Origin: an uncultured Caulobacteraceae bacterium
Lineage (GTDB): Bacteria > Pseudomonadota > Alphaproteobacteria > Caulobacterales > TH1-2
Assembly (NCBI GenBank): GCA_937967425.1
Contig: CALBST010000236.1
Coordinates: 1-32,499, forward strand
Direction: 5' to 3'
DNA: 32,499 nucleotides
Positions 1 through 8,177 of the stretch are shown here, piece by piece; within the stretch, counting starts at the first letter, position 1, and every line of letters starts with the position of its first letter. The notes under the pieces are model-generated. The model saw nothing but the letters and a program-made list of their open reading frames with translations. It did not search any database and was not told where the DNA came from. Both the position numbers and the translations under genes were made by a program.

Positions 1-159
1 GACGGTAGCGCGAAGCTCAGCATTCAACGCGCGCACTTGTTCGCGGCTCACGCACGCTTCGCGGAACAGGATGAAGCCCCACGGCTGCGCGTCGCGGAAG
101 AATGCGCGGGTTTCGTTATCGAGCTTGGGTTGGCGGAGGCCGAGGAGGCACGAAAGCAT
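1..159 (-). CDS. nagZ: Beta-N-acetylhexosaminidase NagZ, N-terminal fragment (cut by window edge)
   Basis: The first 53 codons of a minus-strand gene that continues past base 1. The translation contains the run RAFFRDAQPWGFILFRE, which matches the start of alphaproteobacterial NagZ (glycoside hydrolase family 3), where an ERAFFRDADPxGFILF-type segment forms the first strand of the barrel. NagZ is a cytoplasmic enzyme that removes N-acetylglucosamine from 1,6-anhydro-muropeptides in cell-wall recycling. The ATG at 159 follows an AGAGG ribosome-binding site and lies 9 nt after the SPOR-gene stop, so the two are probably co-transcribed. The catalytic His/Asp region is outside the window. The family call rests on a short stretch plus the neighbour, since SPOR-nagZ adjacency is common in alphaproteobacteria. 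Confidence 0.8.
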   Translation of the reverse strand, partial: MLSCLLGLRQPKLDNETRAFFRDAQPWGFILFREACVSREQVRALNAELRATV

Positions 160-168
160 AAGCGCCTC

Positions 169-741
169 TTAGCGCGCCGCGACGATGCAGTCCTGCCCCA
201 TTTGCCGTATGCGTTCGCAGAAGAGCGTGGCGTCGTCGCTGGTGGCGAAATAGCCGGCGCGGACGCGGTGATATATGCCGCGCGAGCCGAGGTCGGCGCG
301 CTGCACGTCCATTTGGGCGCCGGCGAAGAGATTAGGCGCACGTGATGCAAAGCGCCGCCAGGATGGCTCGACAGCCGCTTCCGATTGCAGAGCGGCAAGC
401 TGCGCAACGTAACGGCCGTTCGATGCGAACTGCGGCATGACCGCGGACGGTTCAGGGCGCGGGTTGAGTTCGACCATCGGAACTTCTTCCGCGGGCGCAA
501 GCGGCGCCGGCGGTGCGGTGGTTGTCTCGGCCAGACTCTGTTGTGGCGGCGGCGCGGGCGGCGGCTCGATCTTGTAGGGGCCGCTTTGTGCAGTGATGCG
601 CGGCACTTCGGGTGCGCTGTAGAGCTGCCAAAGGAAGCCGCCGAAGCAGACCGCGATGACGATCATCAGCACGTAGAGCACGCCGGCGTGACGCGACTGG
701 TCGTCATACGCATGCATGCGTGGATCGTAGCTTCTGCTCAC
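169..741 (-). CDS. SPOR-domain membrane protein
   Basis: A 190-residue protein with a cytoplasmic N-terminus, one membrane segment at about residues 21-42, a proline-rich linker (about 55-105, with a PPPAPPPQQ run) and a C-terminal SPOR domain (about 108-190). The SPOR domain shows YVAQLAAL at its first strand and the typical YHRVRAGYF at a later one. SPOR domains bind denuded glycan strands of peptidoglycan, usually at the division septum. The chosen start is the GTG at 741, which has GGAGAG six bases upstream; an in-frame ATG at 717 is the alternative. It lies between dgt and nagZ on the same strand. No division-specific partner is visible, so the exact role is not assigned. Confidence 0.8.
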   Translation of the reverse strand: MSRSYDPRMHAYDDQSRHAGVLYVLMIVIAVCFGGFLWQLYSAPEVPRITAQSGPYKIEPPPAPPPQQSLAETTTAPPAPLAPAEEVPMVELNPRPEPSAVMPQFASNGRYVAQLAALQSEAAVEPSWRRFASRAPNLFAGAQMDVQRADLGSRGIYHRVRAGYFATSDDATLFCERIRQMGQDCIVAAR

Positions 742-856
742 GTCGCGCTCTCCGGAATCGCAAGACGTTGTTTACCACGGCGCTCCTTCACCCCTGCTTA
801 ACGAGGTGGAGAGCAGCCATGCATGAATCCATAATTCCGCAGGCGTAACGGAGAGG

Positions 857-2029
857 TTAGCGCTCCAGCCGGAACAGGCGCTTGTGTTCGTCGATGGCGA
901 AGTCGTCGGTCATGCCGGCGATGTAGTCGCAGACGCGGCGGGCGGTGCGTTGGCCACGCGGGCCGTCGCCGCCCTCTTGCCAGTTCGGCGGCAGAAGTTC
1001 CGGTTCCGCGATGAAGAGATCAAAGAGCTGGCGGATGATGCGCTTGGCGTGGCTGCGCGAGCGGTTGACCTTCCAGTGGCGATACATGCGCGCCATCAGA
1101 AAGCGGCGAAGAACGGCCTGGTGCTCGTTCATGTCGTCGGAAAAGCCGATGAGCGGCACGCCGGCGGCGCGGACATCTTCGACGCTTTGCGGGTTGGCCT
1201 TGGCGATGCGGTTTCCGGATTCCCAGACGAGATCGTCGATCCAGACGCCGATCAGGCGGCGTATGGTTTCGGCTGAGGTGCGGAATTCGTCGACGCCAGG
1301 GTGATCGCGCTCGACCGTGAGCAGCACGCGATCGACCATCGGCACCTCTTCGCGCAGCTCTTGCAGCGAGAAGAGGCCGGCGCGGAGGCCATCGTCGATA
1401 TCATGGTTGTTGTAAGCGATGTCGTCGGCATGAGCGGCGACTTGCGCTTCCAAGCTCGGCCACGAGTCGAGTTCGAGGTCGTGCGTGGAGTTGTATTCCT
1501 GGATCGCGATTGGCAGGTCTTCGAGCTTTTGCCCATAGCGGATAAGGGGGCCGTTGTGTTTGACGACGCCTTCGAGCGTTTCCCAGGTGAGGTTCAAACC
1601 ATCGAATAGCGGATATTTGCGTTCGAGCTTGGTAAGCACGCGCAGCGTCTGCGCGTTGTGATCGAAACCCTGGTAGCCCTCCATGCAGGCGTCGAGCACG
1701 TCTTCGCCGGTGTGGCCGAACGGCGGATGGCCGAGATCGTGGGCGATGCCGAGGGTTTCGGCGAGATCGTCGTCGAGGCCCATGACGCGGGCGACGCTGC
1801 GGGCGATCTGGGCGACTTCTAGCGAGTGGGTGAGGCGCGTGCGGTAGTGATCGCCCTCGTGGGCGACGAAGACTTGCGTCTTGCCGCGCAGGCGCCGGAA
1901 GGCGCTGGAATGGACAATGCGGTCGCGGTCGCGCTCGAAGGGCGTGCGGGTCTTGCTTTCCGGCTCTTCATGCAAGCGGCCGCGTGAGCGGGCCGGATCG
2001 GTGGCGTAAGAGGCGCGCGGCGGGCGCAC
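857..2029 (-). CDS. dgt: Deoxyguanosinetriphosphate triphosphohydrolase-like protein (HD domain)
   Basis: An HD-superfamily dNTP triphosphohydrolase, which splits dNTPs to deoxynucleoside and tripolyphosphate. Visible motifs are the RDRDRIVHSSAFRRL substrate-binding region, THSLEVAQIAR (first metal His) and AHDLGHPPFGHTGE (the HD pair). The reading frame stays open to an ATG at 2167. I prefer the GTG at 2029, which has GGGGAGGAG about 8 bases upstream, gives 390 residues, and starts just before the conserved RASYATDPARSRGR segment. The extra 46 residues of the long version look non-conserved and would run through AT-rich, promoter-like DNA. Family identity is firm; the start is less so. argS, often found between dgt and the SPOR gene in relatives, is absent here. 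Confidence 0.88.
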   Translation of the reverse strand: MRPPRASYATDPARSRGRLHEEPESKTRTPFERDRDRIVHSSAFRRLRGKTQVFVAHEGDHYRTRLTHSLEVAQIARSVARVMGLDDDLAETLGIAHDLGHPPFGHTGEDVLDACMEGYQGFDHNAQTLRVLTKLERKYPLFDGLNLTWETLEGVVKHNGPLIRYGQKLEDLPIAIQEYNSTHDLELDSWPSLEAQVAAHADDIAYNNHDIDDGLRAGLFSLQELREEVPMVDRVLLTVERDHPGVDEFRTSAETIRRLIGVWIDDLVWESGNRIAKANPQSVEDVRAAGVPLIGFSDDMNEHQAVLRRFLMARMYRHWKVNRSRSHAKRIIRQLFDLFIAEPELLPPNWQEGGDGPRGQRTARRVCDYIAGMTDDFAIDEHKRLFRLER

Positions 2030-2131
2030 AAAAGGCGGCTCCTCCCCAATGAACTTTGGGACGGGCCTCGCTTTTTTCACTGCTTTCTGCCCGTTAGCCA
2101 CGAACCGGCTTCTCCTCGCGTTCAGTCCGGG

Positions 2132-2159
2132 ATCATATATAGGGCCTACCACTTGAGAA
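2132..2159 (-). promoter_or_regulatory. Candidate sigma-70-type promoter for dgt
   Basis: Read on the minus strand, TTCTCA (2159-2154) is followed after 16 bases by TATGAT (2137-2132), inside the most AT-rich stretch between dgt and erpA. If real, transcription would begin downstream of the ATG at 2167, which supports the GTG at 2029 as the dgt start. The match is by eye and modest. Confidence 0.3.
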
Positions 2160-2183
2160 ACGCCCAAAGGTCACTGTTAACGA

Positions 2184-2510
2184 ATGGCTGATGTCGCCTT
2201 ATCCGCCGCCGCCGCCGAGCGGATCAAATTCGTGGTCTCCGGAGAGCCCGCGGGCGCAGGCCTGCGCGTGGCTGTCGAAGGCGGCGGGTGTTCCGGGTTC
2301 CAGTATGAGATCGGCGTCGCGCCGGCCGCGAACCCCGACGATCTGGTGATCGAGCGCGATGGCGCACGGCTGTTTATCGACCCGGTTTCGCTGCCGTTTC
2401 TGTTGGGCTCGGAAGTCGATTGGGTCGATGAGCTGATCGGCGCTTCGTTCAAGGTGAAGAACCCCAACGCGACATCGAGTTGCGGCTGCGGCGTCAGCTT
2501 CTCGGTCTAA
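2184..2510 (+). CDS. erpA: A-type iron-sulfur cluster carrier, ErpA/HesB-IscA family
   Basis: A 108-residue protein with the family's three cluster-binding cysteines, Cys36 in GGGCSGFQY and Cys100/Cys102 in SCGCGVSFSV. Length matches the family norm. A-type carriers accept Fe-S clusters from the assembly scaffold and deliver them to target apoproteins. The choice of ErpA over IscA or SufA rests on its position next to dgt, away from isc/suf genes, as is usual in alphaproteobacteria. It is divergent from dgt, and its stop overlaps the start of the next gene (TAATG), so the two are translationally coupled. Confidence 0.88.
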   Translation: MADVALSAAAAERIKFVVSGEPAGAGLRVAVEGGGCSGFQYEIGVAPAANPDDLVIERDGARLFIDPVSLPFLLGSEVDWVDELIGASFKVKNPNATSSCGCGVSFSV

Positions 2511-3139
2511 TGTTCGGCGGCCGATCCAAACTCGAAAAGGGTCTCGACGCGTTCGAGAAGAGCGAGTGGAAACGATCGCGCAAGCTGCTGGAAGAAGCAC
2601 TGCAGGAAGAGCCACGGCCGGCGGGGTTCTATCATCTCGGCGTGCTCTATTGGCGCGGCCTTGGCGGCGCAGTGGACAAAGCCGCGGCCGTGGATTGCTT
2701 TGAGCGCGGCGCCGAGTTCGGCCACCCCGGCGCGCAGACGGCGTACGGCATCGCGCTGCGGTCCGGCGTGGGCGTGGTGAAGAACGACGATGCGGCGGAG
2801 GCACAGTTCCGCTCAGCCGCCGGCGGCGGCGATCGCGAAGCCATGGTGCAACTCGCGACGATGAGCCCGCCCGATGAAGCGCGGCGCTGGCTGATGCGCG
2901 CGTCGGAACTCGGCTACGGGCCGGCTATGCTTCATCTCTCAGACATGCTGATGCGGCGCGATCCGGTCGAAGCGCTGGCTTGGCTTTATGCGTCGGTGAC
3001 GCTCTCGGCCGATGAGGCGGCGCGCAAACGCGCGGGCGCGCTCGCAGCGGAAATGACCGCCAAGGAAATCGAGCAGGCGCAGAAATTCGGGCGCGAATAT
3101 GCGCGCGAAATCAGGGACAAGACGCAGGGGCGGAAATAG
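2510..3139 (+). CDS. Sel1-like (TPR-type) repeat protein
   Basis: A 209-residue soluble protein, probably a helical-repeat scaffold. Repeats can be seen at GFYHLGVLYWRG...DKAAAVDCFERGAEFGH, GAQTAYGIALRSG...DDAAEAQFRSAAGGGD and a weaker one around ARRWLMRASELGYGPAMLHLSDML, matching the Sel1 pattern of A-x-x-x-L/Y-G with a following AxxWxxxAAxxG helix. There is no signal peptide. The ATG at 2510 overlaps the erpA stop by one base (TAATG). A frame-open start at 2480 would overlap erpA further and is less likely. Sel1 proteins commonly mediate protein-protein contacts; no partner can be named from the sequence. Confidence 0.8.
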   Translation: MFGGRSKLEKGLDAFEKSEWKRSRKLLEEALQEEPRPAGFYHLGVLYWRGLGGAVDKAAAVDCFERGAEFGHPGAQTAYGIALRSGVGVVKNDDAAEAQFRSAAGGGDREAMVQLATMSPPDEARRWLMRASELGYGPAMLHLSDMLMRRDPVEALAWLYASVTLSADEAARKRAGALAAEMTAKEIEQAQKFGREYAREIRDKTQGRK

Positions 3140-3195
3140 AGCCTCACCTTGCGGCGCCGCTGGCCGCTTGAGCGGGAGCGGTCCATAAAGCGCTC

Positions 3196-3855
3196 ATGAA
3201 TGTTGACGAAGCCCTCAAGACGCGGATTTCGGTTCGCGCGTTTAAGCCCGATCCGATCCCGGAAGCGTTGGTGCGCGATATTCTGGAGGTGGCGCGCTTT
3301 GCGCCTTCGGGCGGGAATCTGCAGCCTTGGAAAGTGATCGCCGTTGCGGGCGCCGAGCGCGATGCGGTGGTTGCGCTGGCGAAGGCGAATTTACCCGGCG
3401 ATGAGGGCGAGCGGCTGGTCTATCCGCACAATCTCTGGGAGCCCTATCGCACGCGCCGCTACAAGCTCGGCGAGGATATGTACGCGCTGCTCGGCATTCC
3501 GCGCGAGAACAAGCCGGGGCGGCTGATGCATCTGGCGCAGAACTTCGAATTCTTCGGCGCGCCGGTTGGGCTCTTCTTCGTCATCGACAAAGCCATGGGC
3601 CACGGCCAGTGGGCGCACATGGGCATGTTCATGCAAAGCGTTGCGCTCGCGGCGCTCGAGCGCGGCGTGCAGAGCTGCATGCAGGAAGCGTGGGCGCGGA
3701 TGCGCACGCCGCTGGCGTCGCACTTCGCGCTGGGCGATCACGAGATGATCTATTGCGGCATGGCGCTGGGCTACGCCGACATGACGAAACCCGTGAACAC
3801 GCTGCGCGCGGATCGCGCGAGCGTCGACGAGATCGCGACGTTTCGGGGGTTCTAG
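3196..3855 (+). CDS. Nitroreductase family protein (FMN-dependent)
   Basis: A 219-residue protein with nitroreductase-fold landmarks: the N-terminal TRISVRAF phosphate-binding segment (about residues 9-16), the FMN-contacting ARFAPSGGNLQPWK (about 32-45), the central helix GMFMQSVALAALERG and the late GYADMTKPVN. Family members use FMN and NAD(P)H to reduce nitroaromatics, quinones or related substrates, and physiological substrates are usually unknown. The stop TAG lies within a CTAG palindrome that also carries the stop of the converging gene, so the two genes share stop-codon bases. It could be transcribed with erpA/Sel1, 56 nt upstream. Confidence 0.88.
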   Translation: MNVDEALKTRISVRAFKPDPIPEALVRDILEVARFAPSGGNLQPWKVIAVAGAERDAVVALAKANLPGDEGERLVYPHNLWEPYRTRRYKLGEDMYALLGIPRENKPGRLMHLAQNFEFFGAPVGLFFVIDKAMGHGQWAHMGMFMQSVALAALERGVQSCMQEAWARMRTPLASHFALGDHEMIYCGMALGYADMTKPVNTLRADRASVDEIATFRGF

Positions 3856-4178
3856 CTGTTGCGCGCGTTGCCGAGGATTCCGTCTTCGGCGAAATCCACG
3901 ATCGCGAAGAGCAAACCCATCAGCACAAGCCAACCAATCGGCGCGAGCAGCATCGGTATCGCGTGGTGATGACCGGTGGCGTAGGCAGCCCAAGCTGACT
4001 TCACGCCGACGAACGCCGCGATGGGGTAAATCCAGCATAGAAACTCCGCCACCAGCAGCGCCAGCGGCGAACGCCAGTGCGAGCGTTCGAGCGGCGTGAG
4101 CAGGCGTAGCGCGAGCCCCAGGCTCGCGAGCCCGACGACGACATGGAACAGAGTGAAGGCCCACAGAATTACAGTCAT
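3852..4178 (-). CDS. Small multi-pass membrane protein, unknown function
   Basis: A 108-residue hydrophobic protein with about three to four membrane segments (residues ~3-24, ~37-58 and ~75-94). A charged LTPLERSHWR loop lies between the first two, and a HHH cluster precedes the last. AGGGG five bases before the ATG supports the start. I do not recognise a family. It converges on the nitroreductase gene with the stops overlapping at CTAG. It is divergent from the 50-residue membrane protein at 4267. Confidence 0.6.
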   Translation of the reverse strand: MTVILWAFTLFHVVVGLASLGLALRLLTPLERSHWRSPLALLVAEFLCWIYPIAAFVGVKSAWAAYATGHHHAIPMLLAPIGWLVLMGLLFAIVDFAEDGILGNARNS

Positions 4179-4266
4179 AGCGCCCCTATATCACGGCGTT
4201 GAAATTTTGGCTCCCCCGGCGCCGGACAGGAAGGAATGTTCGCGCCGGGCGCAACGGAGACGGCCG

Positions 4267-4419
4267 ATGAGCGCTCGCAAGGTCGAAGACCAAGTTGAAA
4301 TCCACGAGGAACAGGTACGCGCCGGCCAGACTGGCGTCGGCGTACGCTATGTGCTGATTGCAGGCGTCGTGCTGGTTGTAATCGGTTTTGCCGCCGTCGC
4401 TTTGGGCTGGTTTGGTTGA
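4267..4419 (+). CDS. Small single-span membrane protein (50 aa)
   Basis: A 50-residue ORF starting MSARKVEDQVEIHEEQVRAG, a charged N-terminus of about 24 residues, followed by one hydrophobic span (about 28-48, VLIAGVVLVVIGFAAVALGW). GGAGA about seven bases upstream of the ATG is a good ribosome-binding site. The tidy charged-then-hydrophobic layout argues for a real gene. No family is recognised. It lies 31 nt upstream of xthA on the same strand and may be co-transcribed with it. Confidence 0.55.
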   Translation: MSARKVEDQVEIHEEQVRAGQTGVGVRYVLIAGVVLVVIGFAAVALGWFG

Positions 4420-4450
4420 ACTAGGCGCCGGGCGCGGCTAAGCCGCGTGG

Positions 4451-5233
4451 ATGGCCCTGAAAATCGCTGCCTGGAACGTCAATTCCATCCTCGCGCGCCT
4501 GCCGACGGCGCTGAAAGTGTTCGAGGAAGTGAATGCGGACATCTGGTGTCTGCAAGAGATCAAGTGCGAGGACCCGCGCTTCCCCCGGCTCGAATTCGAG
4601 GCGCTGGGATTCAACATCGAGACGTTCGGCCAGAAAAGTTATAACGGCGTCGCCATTCTCTCAAAGCACCGGATCGAAGAAACGGTGCGCGGAATACCGG
4701 GGCTTGAACATGAGCAGGCGCGCTACATTGAGAGCGTGATCGCGGCGCCGGACGGGCCAGTCCGCGTGGCTTCAATCTATGCGCCGAACGGCAATCCGAT
4801 CGGGACCGAGAAGTTTCAGTTCAAGCTTCAGTTCATGGAGGCGCTGAGGGCGCATCTGACTGAGCTGCTCACCTATGAAGAGCGCTTCGTGATCGCGGGC
4901 GATTACAACGTGATTCCACGTGAGGTGGACTGCCACAATCCGGCGGTGTGGACGGGTGATGCGCTGTTTCAACCGGAGACGCGCGCATCATACCGCGCAC
5001 TGCTCAATCTTGGTTTGCGCGACGCGTACATGCAGGCCGATGGCGCCGCGCATCGCTATACATTCTGGGATTACCAAGCCGGCGCTTGGCAGAAGGATCA
5101 CGGCATTCGCATCGATCACCTGCTGCTCTCCCCGCAAGCGGCGGATCGGCTGGATGGCGTCGAAATTTTCAAGAAGGCGCGCGGGCTGGAGAAAGCGTCA
5201 GACCACGTGCCGATCGTGGCGACGTTTAGCTAA
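4451..5233 (+). CDS. xthA: Exodeoxyribonuclease III (AP endonuclease)
   Basis: A 260-residue member of the exonuclease III branch of the EEP superfamily. Catalytic landmarks are Asn9 in AAWNVNSI, Glu36 in CLQEIKCED, the GDYNVIP motif (Asp/Asn) and the C-terminal SDHVPIV, whose His is the general base. RIDHLLLSP is also typical. The enzyme cuts DNA 5' to abasic sites and has 3'-5' exonuclease activity in base-excision repair. Length fits the family. Its TAA stop overlaps the stop of the converging yacG by two bases. Confidence 0.93.
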   Translation: MALKIAAWNVNSILARLPTALKVFEEVNADIWCLQEIKCEDPRFPRLEFEALGFNIETFGQKSYNGVAILSKHRIEETVRGIPGLEHEQARYIESVIAAPDGPVRVASIYAPNGNPIGTEKFQFKLQFMEALRAHLTELLTYEERFVIAGDYNVIPREVDCHNPAVWTGDALFQPETRASYRALLNLGLRDAYMQADGAAHRYTFWDYQAGAWQKDHGIRIDHLLLSPQAADRLDGVEIFKKARGLEKASDHVPIVATFS

Positions 5234-5406
5234 TCCTTCGGTTGCGGCGGGACGAGCGTTTCATCGTCCGGATCGTCCTCTTCGGCCGCAGGAATGGCGT
5301 AGCCGCCACTCAGCCAGCGATTGAGATCAACGTCGGCGCAGCGTTTCGAGCAGAACGGGCGGTACTTCGGATCCTGCTCTTTGCCGCAGATCACGCATTT
5401 GCTCAT
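5230..5406 (-). CDS. yacG: YacG-like zinc protein (DNA gyrase inhibitor family)
   Basis: A 58-residue protein found by reading the minus strand between xthA and the RNase gene. It starts [20 protein letters not shown], continues KRCADVDLNRWLSGGYAIP, and has an acidic tail. Four cysteines at 4, 7, 19 and 23 form the CX2C-X11-CX3C zinc site of YacG, and the RWLSGGYAIP segment is a family signature. E. coli YacG binds GyrB and inhibits gyrase. Its ATG overlaps the stop of the RNase gene (ATGA), so it is the last gene of the murA-infA-maf operon and probably translationally coupled. It converges on xthA with overlapping stops. Confidence 0.9.
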   Translation of the reverse strand: MSKCVICGKEQDPKYRPFCSKRCADVDLNRWLSGGYAIPAAEEDDPDDETLVPPQPKD

Positions 5407-6488
5407 AGCGCCCTCGCGTCGATCTTATCGCGCGGGCCGGGCGCGGCATCGATCGACCAGCGCATGCCAATGCGGTTTGAGAGTTGCGCGCGCCAATCGA
5501 TCTCGGCGGTGTCGAGCCATGCTTTCACTTCGGGCGCTACGGTGCACGCGATTTGGCGGCCCGCTTGAGCACGACCCTCGCGCTCGATCGCGCGAAGCGC
5601 CATCAATGCGACAGTCTCGACGCTGGGGCGGCCATCGGGATCGCGGAGCTGTTCATGCAGCGGCGTACGCAGTTGCGCGCGCGCTAACTCATAAACGCCG
5701 AACTTCGAAAGCCCGCCGAACTGGACGCTCCATGGGTCATTGACGAACGCAGCACGCACAGCGTCCTCCAATGCTTTGAGATGCGATTTGGCCCTGAGCG
5801 ACACGAAATCAATGGCGATAATGCCGCCCAGATTGCGCAGACGGACTTGACGCGCTGCCTCCATCGCCGCGGCGATATTGAGGTCGAGCGCGAAGCGTTC
5901 GGGATCGCCGCTGCCTTGGCGCGCGCCGGCGTCGACATCAATGGCGACGAGCGCGGTGACAGCGTCGATAGTGAGCATGCCGCCGCCGGGGATTGGCGTC
6001 GTGCGGGCGAGCGCGTCTTCGATTGCGGCGTCCAGCTTGGCGCGGATTTGCGGATCCGGCGCAGGTTTGGCGAGCAGGAGTTCGCTGTCGCTATCGTGCT
6101 GGGCGATGCGGTGCGGGTCTTCGCCGTCGTGGCCGGTCTCGGTGAGTTCAACGACCGGATTTTTGCCACGTGCGGCTTCGCGTGTGACCGAAACAATAAC
6201 GCCCTGGCCCTCGCGCAGATTCACGCGCTCCTTGCGCATGCGGGCGCGGCCGTCATCGCCGAGCGGCAGGAATCCTTGCTGATCGCGGAGCCCAAGATCG
6301 AGGAAGGCGCCCCGGCGGCGCTTGTCGATCTCGCGCACACGGGCGCAGTAAAGTTCGCCCCAACGGGCGCGCCGGCCTTCGTCGCTTGCCCGAGTGACGC
6401 GCAGCGCGATCGGCTTGCCGTCGCGGACCAACGCTTCGCGGGTTTCACCGATGGCGGCGTCGAGCCAGGTTTCGAGCGGCTCGCTCAT
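5403..6488 (-). CDS. RNase E/G family endoribonuclease, short form
   Basis: A 361-residue protein containing the RNase E/G catalytic core. An S1-like segment lies at about residues 42-105 ([21 protein letters not shown] and QQGFLPL). The metal-binding region [10 protein letters not shown] (Asp184) and IIAIDFVSL (Asp227) correspond to E. coli RNase E Asp303 and Asp346. The Asn of the usual IDVNS motif is Asp186 here. There is no CPxC zinc-link and no long scaffold tail, so this is not the main degradosome RNase E. The ATG at 6488 overlaps the maf stop (ATGA), which fixes the start; the open frame extending to 6776 lies over maf and is not coding. The maf / RNase / yacG order is common in alphaproteobacteria. 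Confidence 0.85.
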   Translation of the reverse strand: MSEPLETWLDAAIGETREALVRDGKPIALRVTRASDEGRRARWGELYCARVREIDKRRRGAFLDLGLRDQQGFLPLGDDGRARMRKERVNLREGQGVIVSVTREAARGKNPVVELTETGHDGEDPHRIAQHDSDSELLLAKPAPDPQIRAKLDAAIEDALARTTPIPGGGMLTIDAVTALVAIDVDAGARQGSGDPERFALDLNIAAAMEAARQVRLRNLGGIIAIDFVSLRAKSHLKALEDAVRAAFVNDPWSVQFGGLSKFGVYELARAQLRTPLHEQLRDPDGRPSVETVALMALRAIEREGRAQAGRQIACTVAPEVKAWLDTAEIDWRAQLSNRIGMRWSIDAAPGPRDKIDARAL

Positions 6489-7042
6489 GAGCGCGCGGAC
6501 TCGATGAGGTTTGCCGTCTCGTAAAGCGGCAGACCGATGACGGAAGAGTACGAGCCGATGATCGACGTGATGTAGCGGCCAGCGAGACCTTGCGCGGCGT
6601 AGCCGCCGGCTTTGCCGTGCCACTCGTTGCTGGCGATGTAGGCTTCTACCTCTGCGGGGCTTAGGACTTTGAACGCGACGCGGGTTTCGACGAGGCGTTC
6701 GCGGATTGCGGTGTCCGTCTTCAGCGCCACGCCAGTATAAACGCGATGCGAGCGGCCTGAGAGCAGGCGCAAACACGCGCGCGCCTCCTGCTCGGTTTCG
6801 GCCTTCGGCAATACACGGCGGCCAACGGCGACAACCGTGTCGGCGGCGAGAATGATAGCGTTCTCGGCCTTCACCGCTTCGGCCTTCTGACGCGCGAGCC
6901 GAAGCGCGAGATTGCGCGGCGTTTCTTTGTCGAGCGGGGTTTCGTCGATGTCGGCGGCGATCACTTCGTCGGGGGTGATGCCGATCTGCGCCAACAGCGC
7001 CAGCCGGCGCGGGCTGGCGCTGGCGAGAATGAGCCGGGTCAT
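6485..7042 (-). CDS. maf: Maf-like nucleoside triphosphate pyrophosphatase
   Basis: A 185-residue protein with the Maf landmarks ILASASPRR (residues 5-13), [14 protein letters not shown] (catalytic Asp) and the late [10 protein letters not shown] segment. Maf proteins hydrolyse non-canonical or excess nucleoside triphosphates (dTTP/UTP or m7GTP type) to monophosphates, acting as house-cleaning enzymes and division modulators. The AGGYAIQG-type motif fits the YhdE dTTP/UTP subgroup better than YceF, but that assignment is tentative. Four-base overlaps with both neighbours (SDR stop side and RNase start) indicate tight operon coupling. Confidence 0.92.
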   Translation of the reverse strand: MTRLILASASPRRLALLAQIGITPDEVIAADIDETPLDKETPRNLALRLARQKAEAVKAENAIILAADTVVAVGRRVLPKAETEQEARACLRLLSGRSHRVYTGVALKTDTAIRERLVETRVAFKVLSPAEVEAYIASNEWHGKAGGYAAQGLAGRYITSIIGSYSSVIGLPLYETANLIESARS

Positions 7043-7911
7043 GGCCGCTTCGGAAAGCCCAGGCGCTTGGCGATAATCTTATCGACCGTGCGCGGGTTCA
7101 TCAGGCGCGGCAGCGTGCGGTCCATGAACGGGTTGCGCAGGATGTGATAGCGCGTCTTCGGCTTGGGATCGGTGAGGCATTGCCAGATAAGGTTGCCGAC
7201 ATCCTCCGGCGGCAAGCCGACTTTTCCCTGCTTGACCATGTAATCGGCGACACGCGCGACCATCGGCGCGTAATCCGTGTTGGCGTAGCGCTTCAGATCA
7301 TTCTGTTCGGCCTTATCCCAGATCGGGGTGGCGATCGCGCCGGGGCCGATGACGATGACGTCGATGCCGTAGAGCATCAGTTCGCGGCGCAGCGATTGCG
7401 AGTAGCCTTCCATCGCGAACTTGGACGCGGCGTACGGGCCAACGAACGGCGCGCCGTTCTGACCGCCGACGGAGGAGATCATCACGATGCGGCCGGGCTT
7501 GCCGGTGCGGTTCTTGTCGGCGCCAAGCACGTCAGCGAAGGCGCGCGTGACGTTGTGGACGCCGAAGAAGTTGATCTCGAATTGGCGGCGCAGCTCGTCC
7601 GTGTTGAGGTGAAGCAACGGGCCGGGCACGGCGATGCCGGCATTGTTCACGAGACCGAATAGTCTGCGGTTGCCGAGCGCTGCGGCGACCTGCGCGGCGC
7701 CAGCGCGCACTGCGGGCTCATCGGCAACATCGAAGATCAGCGGCGTTACCGCTTCGCCGAATTCAGCCTTGAGGCTGTCCGCGTCCGCCTGCTTGCGGAC
7801 GCTTGGAAACACATGCGCGCCCTCGCGCACCGCTTTCGCGACCGCGGCGCGGCCGATGCCGGTGGAAGCGCCGGTGATAACCACCGCGCGATCGAGAGAG
7901 CCTGCCGCCAT
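7039..7911 (-). CDS. Short-chain dehydrogenase/reductase (SDR)
   Basis: A 290-residue classical SDR. The cofactor motif TGASTGIG is at residues 13-20, NNAG at 89-92, and the catalytic Ser147, Tyr160 and Lys164 are in order (SSVGG...YAASK). [10 protein letters not shown] and the PGAIATP segment are also typical. It uses NAD(P)(H); the substrate cannot be told from the sequence. Its ATG overlaps the infA stop (TAATG) and its stop overlaps the maf start by four bases, so it is wedged into a conserved housekeeping operon where infA is more often directly followed by maf. Confidence 0.87.
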   Translation of the reverse strand: MAAGSLDRAVVITGASTGIGRAAVAKAVREGAHVFPSVRKQADADSLKAEFGEAVTPLIFDVADEPAVRAGAAQVAAALGNRRLFGLVNNAGIAVPGPLLHLNTDELRRQFEINFFGVHNVTRAFADVLGADKNRTGKPGRIVMISSVGGQNGAPFVGPYAASKFAMEGYSQSLRRELMLYGIDVIVIGPGAIATPIWDKAEQNDLKRYANTDYAPMVARVADYMVKQGKVGLPPEDVGNLIWQCLTDPKPKTRYHILRNPFMDRTLPRLMNPRTVDKIIAKRLGFPKRP

Positions 7912-8129
7912 TACTTGAAGCGATACGTGACGCGCCCCTTGGTCAGATCATAGGGCGACATCTCAACCAGGACTTTATCGCCGGCCAAAACGCGGATGCG
8001 GTTCTTGCGCATCTTGCCCGCGGTGTGGCCGATGATTTCGTGTCCGTTTTCAAGTTCGATCCGGAACGTCGCGTTCGGCAGAAGCTCGATCACGGTTCCG
8101 GCGAATTCCAATAGTTCTTCCTTGGCCAT
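7911..8129 (-). CDS. infA: Translation initiation factor IF-1
   Basis: A 72-residue OB-fold protein essentially identical in layout to bacterial IF-1: [19 protein letters not shown], then [19 protein letters not shown] and the end [15 protein letters not shown]-1 binds the ribosomal A site during initiation. AGGAG seven bases before the ATG is a strong ribosome-binding site. It sits between the low-MW phosphatase gene (48 nt upstream) and the SDR gene (overlapping). Confidence 0.98.
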   Translation of the reverse strand: MAKEELLEFAGTVIELLPNATFRIELENGHEIIGHTAGKMRKNRIRVLAGDKVLVEMSPYDLTKGRVTYRFK

Positions 8130-8177
8130 TCTTTCTCCTGAATCGGCGCCAGCGGGGGGCCTTATAGGCGGGCGGCC

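Noticed and set aside
6489..6776. N-terminal extension of the RNase E/G gene by 96 codons
   Set aside because: It lies within maf in another frame; the ATG at 6488 overlapping the maf stop is the natural start.
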